From NCBI RefSeq assembly GCF_023078275.1, contig NC_062990.1, forward strand, positions 6,401,549 through 6,465,548: DNA of 64,000 nt, read 5' to 3'. The notes beneath the pieces were generated by a model that was not told where the DNA came from, searched no databases, and saw nothing but the letters and a program-made list of their open reading frames with translations. The stretch comes from Leguminivora glycinivorella. Its lineage: Eukaryota; Arthropoda; Insecta; Lepidoptera; Tortricidae. The position numbers were made by a program, and so were the translations under genes. Below, in pieces: positions 57,691-64,000 of this stretch; the first letter of the stretch is position 1, and the number at the start of each line of letters is the position of its first letter.

Positions 57691-58060
57691 CGTTTTTAAA
57701 GTAGATATATTACTTTTCCATTTAAGGTGGGTAAGGATCTGCCTACAAAAAGATAATGTTGATTAAAAATGTTCTCAGATTTTTTTAAGACGGAACATGA
57801 TCCTGTACTAAACATACCCTTAAAGGAGACAGAACAATCGTACTTTTGCCATACTAAATTGAACCTTATCATTTAACTGGAAAGGCGTTCGTATCAGAAT
57901 AATTTATTTATGTTTTCTTAGTTACAATATGTAAATTTATAATTTGAATAAATTATTCCTTTTTCCTTAAATTTCACTCAATGCACTATGAAAATTGGTG
58001 ACTTATATTTACTCGTAGTTGCAGTAACTTGAACTCAACGATATTTTAAAATGTGACATT
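57691..58060. other. Intergenic, nothing recognised
   Basis: AT-rich, with no gene seen. Confidence 0.4.
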
Positions 58061-58575
58061 AAGACGATACGGTAGGGGTCAATTTTCCATACAAACGCTC
58101 TCGACTATTTCCTCCCTGGTTTTTGAAGATAGAGCAATGATTTTTTCAACACAGATTGTTATTATTTTTATCTGTGTCGGACCGTTTTGATTTTTTTTGA
58201 TATTCTGCTTTTTAAGACTCTAGAGCCAATCAAAAATTTCCAAAGACGGCCTTTTTCATTGTGGCGCAAAAAAAGGTGTGCATCTCAAGATTGGTAACAA
58301 TTAACCAAAAAAGCTAAACGGTGCGACATAGATAATTTTATTGTTATTCAGATTCTCAAATTTCGTTCCGATTGATTAAGTTTTGAAGGAGGAAAGAGTC
58401 GAGAGCGGAACCTCGATTTTAAAGATTTTTTTGAAATATCTTTTGACTGAGTTCTTAATGGATAATTTTTTTTCGATAAATCTAGTTAATAACACTTGTA
58501 TATTTAACTAAAATTCCCAAGTTGAAAGGGGGGCTCCTTTCCATTTTAACATTTTCGCTACCGTATCCTCTTAAG
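58061..58575. mobile_element. ~510-bp dispersed element with 'GATACGGTAG' ends
   Basis: Short inverted ends GATACGGTAG (58066) and CTACCGTATC (to 58567), with internal phrases such as TCTGTGTCGGACCGTTTTGA and GAGCGGAACCTCGATTTTAA. Recognised as a recurrent non-coding lepidopteran repeat. Confidence 0.55.
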
Positions 58576-58879
58576 TACATGACAACCGCCAAAACGGTCA
58601 GGCGAAATAAAATCAGCCTGTACATCATGACAACACGTCCCATTCTGATATATTACAAAAGATGTTGTCACCTACTCGTATCAACAGAAAAAATCCTAGT
58701 GTTGGAAAAAAAAATAGTTTCCTAGGTACATACCTATTTTATTACACAGATCTATATACTTACTCCTCTATGATTTAATAGTTTAGTTTTATTTTTTAGG
58801 TACTATTTTTTATTTATAGTAGATTTTATTTTATAGGTAGATTTAATAATAATAAGATAAATAAATAAATAATAAATAA
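58576..58879. other. AT-rich DNA with AATA-type simple repeats
   Basis: No gene. The simple repeat at about 58845-58885 is the tail of the following SINE. Confidence 0.5.
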
Positions 58880-59125
58880 ATAAATATTGGGGACACCTTA
58901 CACAGATCAACTTAGCCCCAAACTAAGCAAAGCTTGTACTATGGGTGCTAAGCGACGATATACATACTTAAATAGATAAATACATACTTATATACATAGA
59001 AAACATCCATGACTCAGGAACAAATATCAGTGCTCATCACACAAATAAATGCCCTTACCGGGATTCGAACCCAGGACCGCGGCTTAGCAGGCAGGGTCAC
59101 TACCGACTCAGCCAGACCGGTCGTC
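58880..59125 (-). mobile_element. Near-complete tRNA-derived lepidopteran SINE
   Basis: On the minus strand: head GACCGGTCTGGCTGAGTCGG (box A) and GGTTCGAATCCCGGTAAGGG (box B), body ATTTATTTGTGTGATGAGCA and GTTCCTGAGTCATGGATG, then an ATTT-rich tail at the left. Very common SINE of moths and butterflies. Confidence 0.85.
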
Positions 59126-59129
59126 AAGA

Positions 59130-59410
59130 GATCTTAACATCTTAAGAGACTCTCGCTAGGTGGCTGGATCAAGGGCCAGATGCAGAAGGCGGTGATCTTG
59201 GACACAGCGCGGATAGTTCGACGGTTCCTCTCTCTGCAGCCCTAACCACCGGCAGCTTGGGCCCTGCCCCGCTGCTGGCGGCACCCTAGGTTAGGTTTTT
59301 TATAATATGTTTTTATATTGTTTTGTAAATGTTTTATATTTTATTTTTATATACATATTGTAAAACATCTAACCTAAGAAAGAAAATAAATACTGAGTAT
59401 AATAATAAAT
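59130..59410 (+). mobile_element. LINE 3' remnant
   Basis: The text from TGGATCAAGGGCCAGATGCA through CTTGGGCCCTGCCCCGCTGC to CCCTAGGTTAGGTTTTTTAT is typical of the C-terminal codons and 3' untranslated region of lepidopteran R1-like LINEs. It is followed by an A-rich tail near 59380. No intact frame. Confidence 0.45.
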
Positions 59411-59660
59411 AATAAATTCTTTATTTCGAGTAACAGTATGACTCATAGTATTATGGTTGGTCTGCGCTTAAGAGCTATGTTAGTACTTATTTTATTTACA
59501 TTAATTTTCTACTAGACTACTAGGGCAATGTTTCTAGGAGCACGTAATTAGTGGTTAAACATAATACGTACTTCTAGAAACATGCAAGTCCTCACAATGC
59601 CTTAAATATGGGCAGTCCAACCTCTCGGCTATCAAACACAGGAGGGGGTTGGGGATTTAG
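59400..59660 (-). mobile_element. LINE 3' remnant
   Basis: On the minus strand the sequence ends ACTCGAAATAAAGAATTTAT followed by a (TTATTA)n tail, as in LINE 3' ends. Upstream text (GATAGCCGAGAGGTTGGACT) is non-coding. Confidence 0.45.
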
Positions 59661-59887
59661 TATACCTAATTATAGTTTAATTTATTAGTTTATAACTACG
59701 TTATTTGTAATGTAAATATATTTTTCTCAAACATGCAATGAAATATTGTCTTTACGTTCCTTAAAATGGGCTGGGAAGTATCGCTTTTTGGGCGCAACAA
59801 CTCGAGAGGACTGTAAAGGGATTTCATATTATTTTTCAGGCCTAGGCCTGCAAAGTAACTTTTTTTTATAAAATATTGTCCTTTAGA

Positions 59888-60060
59888 GAATTTTTTATTT
59901 ATTTCATTGTATGTTTGAGAAAAGCACTATACATGCCTCGGCGTGAAAACGGATTCCCGGCCTCGTATCCCTATCCGGCCTCGCTCGCACGCTCGCTCGA
60001 CCGTATATACCCACTTGGCCGGAAATCCTCATTTTCCCGGCCTCTGATGTAATGTACTAT
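59888..60060 (+). repeat. Dispersed repeat, copy of 45060-45175
   Basis: GTTTGAGAAAAGCACTATAC, GGCCTCGTATCCCTATCC and a CGCTCGCACGCTCGCTCGAC run. Recurrent lepidopteran text. Confidence 0.6.
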
Positions 60061-60149
60061 TTACGTTTAGTAAATGTTATATTTTTTCCTCAGTTAGGCC
60101 AAGGGTTCGCAATGTCGACATGTTACGCTTAAATTAATTATACGCGTTG

Positions 60150-60400
60150 TTAACCCCCGACGCAAAAACGACGGGGTGTTATAAGTTTGACGTGTCTGTC
60201 TGTGTGTATGTCTGTCTGTCTGTCTGTCTGTGTGTGTGTCTATGTGGCATGGTAGGTCCCGAACGGATGAACTGATTTAGATTTAGTTTTTTTGTCTGAA
60301 AGCTGAGTTAGTCGGGAGTGTTCTTAGCGGTTTCATGAAAATCGGTCTACTATATCGCGGTCAGGGGTTTTTTCAAAATTTTAATTTTGTGGTTAGGTTA
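60150..60400 (+). repeat. 'TTAACCCCCGACGC' repeat (copy 3 of 4)
   Basis: Begins TTAACCCCCGACGCAAAAAC and carries an expanded TCTG/TGTG microsatellite. It forms a large inverted pair with 60625-60869. Confidence 0.8.
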
Positions 60401-60624
60401 TAAGATAATATTATGTTCTTTAAGTGAATATGCAAATGTGTAGGAAAAAAATCTTGTCTGAATTAATAAATTCGCCTCTATTCGGCGTGTTCAAATATTT
60501 GTGAGTACTTTGGCCGCTCACATACATCTGATGACGACTATACTAAAAGCTTTACTGGATCCAGGTATCTGGCAGCGAGGTATGGAGGAAATAACGATTT
60601 AATTCATACTGGACTCACAAAACA

Positions 60625-60869
60625 AACCCCGACCGCGACATAGTAGACCGATTTTCATGAAACATGGCTAAGAACACTCCTTCTTACTTAGTGACTTACT
60701 CAGCTTTCAGACAAAAAAACTAAATCCAAATCGGTTCATCCGTTCGGGAGCTACGATGCCACAGACAGACACACACAGACAGACAGACAAACAGACAGAC
60801 ACACACACAGACAGACACGTCAAACTTATAACACCCCGTCGTTTTTGCGTCGGGGGTTAAAAAAGCGTA
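60625..60869 (-). repeat. 'TTAACCCCCGACGC' repeat (copy 4 of 4)
   Basis: Inverse of the previous copy, about 225 bp away. Ends GTTTTTGCGTCGGGGGTTAA. Confidence 0.8.
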
Positions 60870-60891
60870 CTCCTGAAATGTATGGGCCTCT

Positions 60892-61033
60892 TAGTGCGTT
60901 TTCACATTATCCGATCCGATATGTGATATCCGATGTCGGACCGATATCCCATACAGTACAGGCGCCATCTTGGATTTTCTATTGAAATCCTTCCGACATC
61001 CGATATCGGATCGGATAATGTGAAGACGCACTA
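60892..61033. mobile_element. Complete MITE, 'cacattatccgatccgat' family
   Basis: TAGTGCGTTTTCACATTATC at the left and its inverse (one change, AAGACGC) at the right. Core as in 3231-3355, with GCGCCATCTTGGAT inverted. Confidence 0.85.
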
Positions 61034-61446
61034 GATGGAGCTGTTCGCAGCCGGAAGCCGATTTTTGAATCCCGGCCATTCGATTTCGTGAAATTCGTTC
61101 ATTAACATCTCCACTACTTTCAATTCTACTAACAGAATCGAAATCGAGTGGTCATTACCACTAGTTTGAAAAATTACTAGCCGTCTTTTTACAAAAATAG
61201 CGTTCTGTCGTTTCCCACAGACATTCGAACGGCGAATTCGTGCGTTCGAAATTCTAAAATCAATCCCCTGGAAGTGGCCAAAATCATAATTTTCCCCAAA
61301 CGTTTTTGCGTGTTTTTTTTTTTACAAAAACAAAAGACGTATTTTGTGTATTTTAAAATCGTGGTATCACGACAACACATTTTGAAAAAAAAAAAATATA
61401 GCCATCATCAGTGTAGTTACGATAGTATTTAATAGGTGGCGCTAAA
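61034..61446. other. Intergenic, nothing recognised
   Basis: No gene or known repeat. Confidence 0.4.
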
Positions 61447-61743
61447 CACCGAGGTACGATTCTTAGTATGTAAATCCTATACCGCGTGTGGATTCCATAC
61501 GGGCGAATAATGAATCCAGTTATAGTATCTGATCAAACGAATCGTATAAGAAAATTATTTTGTTAAAAAGTGTTATTAATTAAGAGTAATTAATTTTTTA
61601 AGTGCTGAATTATTATGTATGAAAAAAAAAATCTCGTCTATTCAAAAAGAAAACATATAGTTAAGCTCCTTGGGTTCGATACTAATCGTTATTAAGATAT
61701 TCGCCCGTATGGAATACACACGCTGTATAAGTTACCCTCGGTG
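61447..61743. mobile_element. ~300-bp foldback element
   Basis: The left arm (CACCGAGGTACGATTC, GTGTGGATTCCATACGGGCG) is the imperfect inverse of the right arm (ATTCGCCCGTATGGAATACA, ACCCTCGGTG), about 65 bp each. Confidence 0.65.
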
Positions 61744-62041
61744 GAGGTCAGGGAATTTTATTTGAAACACGCAAAGTTTAGAGTTTTGTAAGTATACATA
61801 TTTTTCAGTACAGGCCCAGTAGCCGAATATCATTTCTACGACGCGAAACGAAAACGATACACCGCTAAAGGTAGTCTGGCTCTGTCCAACCAATACGCAA
61901 GAGCGATAGAGATAGATATCTACGAGCATTTCGTTTCGTTTGTGCATTTGGCAAACGTACGCAGATGTTTGTTTTACGCACTAGTGAGAGAAGTGGTTCA
62001 TTTCTTCACTGAAATGAACTTCATCTGTACTGAAAAGCGTC

Positions 62042-62114
62042 GTACGATACACGTGTAAAAAGGAAATTCGTCGTGCGTAAAGAGGAACTTCCTTTTTTAC
62101 GCACTTGTATCGTA
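62042..62114. repeat. Short imperfect palindrome
   Basis: TACGATACACGTGTAAAAAG and AAGGAA pair with TTCC and TTTTTTACGCACTTGTATCG, probably a decayed small foldback element. Confidence 0.55.
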
Positions 62115-62359
62115 ATGTACTATAACTTAGTTATGTTGGGGGAATCATTTCATGTATGCGCCTGCGGTTTTTATTATATCAATAATGCTTAATGTCGTCT
62201 GTTTTTGTCGCTCGCGTTAGGAAGAGACAAAAAATTGCCTAAGCCATCCCTTCAATTATCTCCAATTAAAATTCATGTCAATTTGTCGCTCCGTTTTGCC
62301 GTGAAAGACGGACAAACAAACAGACACATACACTTTGCCATTTATAATATTCGACGAGG
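62115..62359. other. Intergenic, nothing recognised
   Basis: No gene. A 64-codon plus frame (62205-62399) runs into the next repeat and is fortuitous. Confidence 0.4.
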
Positions 62360-62630
62360 ATCGAGTATAATAGACAGTTACTGTCAAAGTAAAATGTGAC
62401 ATAGACTGCTATCTCTCGACTCAAGCTTAAAACATTTGACCTCAATTTTGACAATTTGGCCCATATTGTTAGCTAGCTATGTGTTAAAATGTCAAATATT
62501 AACTACTAGCGCCATCTAGCTGTGCGTTACCCAAAGGTGTAACGCCATCTTGGCCACCGTATCTTTTTCTCTAGGGCTCTGAGGTACGTTTCTTTTCTTA
62601 GACTTTATCCGTCTATACGGAGTTACACAA
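62360..62630 (+). repeat. Dispersed repeat, inverted copy of 46395-46680
   Basis: Shares GACTGCTATCTCTCGACTC, TTTGGCCCATATTGTTAGC and GTAACGCCATCTTGGCCACC-type text. Diverged but collinear. Confidence 0.75.
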
Positions 62631-62779
62631 GGTCCAACCGAGAACGATATTTTTCACCGATTTATTTTTAGACTGAGATACAATTTGATTCTCAGCCGAG
62701 ACCGAGAATTTATAAAACTGTGAAAAAACACGCGATTTTTGCTCAAAATGTTTTCATAATCGAAATCAACCTATTAATC

Positions 62780-62990
62780 AGGAAACCAAGAGCATGTCGG
62801 GCCCTGCTTAGTGTTTCGTTCCGTAACTACCCAAACCTACCGCACCCCTTACCTATCTACCGTAGCAAAATAGACTACGTCAGTGACAAACAAGCATACG
62901 GCTCGCCTGATGGTAAGCAGTTGCCATAGCCTATAGAGGCAAGCAACTTCAGAGGTTTTACTCGTACATGCGCGTTTACTACCCAGAAAT
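62780..62990 (+). repeat. Dispersed lepidopteran repeat
   Basis: CATACGGCTCGCCTGATGGT, AGCAGTTGCCATAGCCTATA and CAACTTCAGAGGTTTTACTC are hallmarks of a high-copy lepidopteran intergenic sequence. Confidence 0.6.
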
Positions 62991-63612
62991 TTTGTGATTT
63001 TTGCAAGAACTCAAAACAGGTTTACGAATCATATTTGCTAGGGGTAGTTTTCCTTGAAAGTCTTTACTAATCTTTACTTTCTCGATTTGACGTACTTATA
63101 TTGTTACTTTGGCACATGGTTCAAAAGTTAAGGGACACAAACTAGTTTTTTTAGAGCGATTATTTCCAAGATGTCATGTATAAGTATCAAAAACATGATT
63201 ATCCTCGTAACGCCCACCATACAAAATTTTTGCTAGAGAATTTAGATTCTAACTACTTGAAATTGAGTTGAGTTTCATTTGTTAGATTTTTTTTAAACAA
63301 TATAAATGCCCCTTTATTTGTTTACATGACAGTTAAATTTCCATTGAAACCAAATATAATGTACATTGGACAGCAAGAGGTTATGGAAAACCCATACCTA
63401 CCTACTTATTTATAATAGATTTGTATGAAATTACTTTGCACTTTTTTTTTACACTCTTGTGGATAAAATGCAATTTTGCTATCTGTTTTCGAATAGCAAA
63501 GAGCCTTTATCAGTTGGTGTAGTGAAAAAATATTTACTTATGATATCATAAAACTTAGGGTTAAGTATCTAAAAGGAAAAGGGAAAATAAACGAATCACA
63601 ATGCACAAATAA
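62991..63612. other. 3' flank of the fourth OBP-like gene, nothing recognised
   Basis: AT-rich, with no gene or repeat recognised. Confidence 0.4.
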
Positions 63613-63618
63613 TTTATT
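63613..63618 (-). promoter_or_regulatory. Possible polyadenylation signal overlapping the stop codon
   Basis: AATAAA on the minus strand includes the TAA stop of the 63614 frame. If used, the 3' untranslated region would be very short; other AATAAA-like hexamers occur further left (near 63586). Confidence 0.3.
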
Positions 63619-64000
63619 CCTCACATTCATCATTACTGTATTTGTACACGATCCCATTCGTAGACACAAAGAAGTCGTCATCATCAAACGCAATGCCTGC
63701 AGGCACGAAATCTAGGTTCATTAGCTTCTTAGGAATCAGATTATCTGATTTCAGGTGATATAAACCATCGTTAGCAGCTAAAACTACTCTATGATTATCT
63801 TCAATAGCAATAGCTCTTGCAGCATTTTTAGCTATACCAACAAATTCAATAGGTTCATGGAACCCTTTTAGAAGAACCTTGACGTATTTAGAATCACATT
63901 CGTAGAATATATTATCATCAGCGTCGACTGCTATGATAAAAGCACAAGGCACGTATTGAACTCTTCTTTTTTCATTCTTCTTTAAATTTATTTTAAATAC
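63614..64000 (-). CDS. Ommochrome-binding-protein-like protein (fourth member), 3' part
   Basis: The frame is open from the right window edge to the stop at 63614, giving 128 visible residues; its start lies outside. No ATG in this stretch is a credible start. It shows the family's blade motifs: FIIAVDADDNIFYECDS, ARAIAIEDNHRVVLAANDGL followed by YHLKSDNLIPKKL, and PAGIAFDDDDFFVSTNGIVY then KYSNDECEE. The final Cys near the C terminus matches the Cys287 region of the 48761 gene, and 'G-IAFDDD' matches its 'GIAYDAK'. It is therefore closer to that gene than to the 11884 gene. Probably secreted; the signal peptide is not visible. Confidence 0.65.
   Translation of the reverse strand, partial: VFKINLKKNEKRRVQYVPCAFIIAVDADDNIFYECDSKYVKVLLKGFHEPIEFVGIAKNAARAIAIEDNHRVVLAANDGLYHLKSDNLIPKKLMNLDFVPAGIAFDDDDFFVSTNGIVYKYSNDECEE

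Noticed and set aside
63943..63952. Start of the fourth OBP-like gene at GTG 63952
   Set aside because: The frame remains open to the window edge with family-like residues upstream, so the true start is outside.

Overview
This is a nuclear fragment from an insect, almost certainly a moth or butterfly. The evidence is AT-rich intergenic DNA, genes of the ommochrome-binding-protein-like (OBP-like) family known from Manduca, and many dispersed repeats typical of Lepidoptera: tRNA-derived SINEs, an R1-clade LINE, hAT/TTAA/TA-type MITEs and Penelope-like fragments with hammerhead-like motifs. Real protein-coding content is small. Four members of one secreted OBP-like family all lie on the minus strand: a frameshifted 5' fragment at 1-331, an intact single-exon gene at 11884-12855, an intact relative at 48761-49654 and a partial one at 63614-64000. 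A THAP-domain first exon starts at 50275 (+), and a tRNA-Pro(AGG) gene lies at 26626-26697 (-).

Layout. 1-1900 and 12524-14800 are two copies of a recent tandem duplication carrying the OBP-like gene head and its 5' flank. Most of 5155-38595 is built from four large related repeat units: A 5155-11639 (+), B 16854-24295 (-), C 27764-32643 (-) and D 32720-38595 (+). Each unit has a ~780-bp foldback at one end (two ~180-bp inverted arms), a ~370-bp linker, a long array of ~99-bp GC-hairpin monomers, a 6-copy array of 120-bp monomers, and a TTAA-flanked end beginning TTAACACGCTTTTATTAGG. C and D are joined foldback-to-foldback across a 76-bp spacer, making a 10.8-kb palindrome. That palindrome sits inside an otherwise recognisable hAT-type MITE (27655-39095) that still has its 8-bp target duplication. 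Unit B lies inside a second, older inverted-repeat element (15587-26324, TA-flanked).

39.1-64 kb is ordinary lepidopteran intergenic DNA, densely colonised by MITEs, SINEs and LINE tails. It contains a 5'-truncated R1-clade LINE (53826-56044) with a 25-bp poly(A) and a 15-bp target duplication, the third OBP-like gene, the THAP exon, and at the right edge the fourth OBP-like gene.

How it fits together. The functional part appears to be a small cluster of secreted OBP-like hemolymph proteins, expanded by duplication and spread apart by mobile DNA. The most unusual feature is the family of giant satellite-bearing foldback units. No transposase is visible, so they look non-autonomous; their mobilising enzyme is unknown, though TTAA flanks suggest a piggyBac-type machinery. 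All assignments are from reading the sequence alone.
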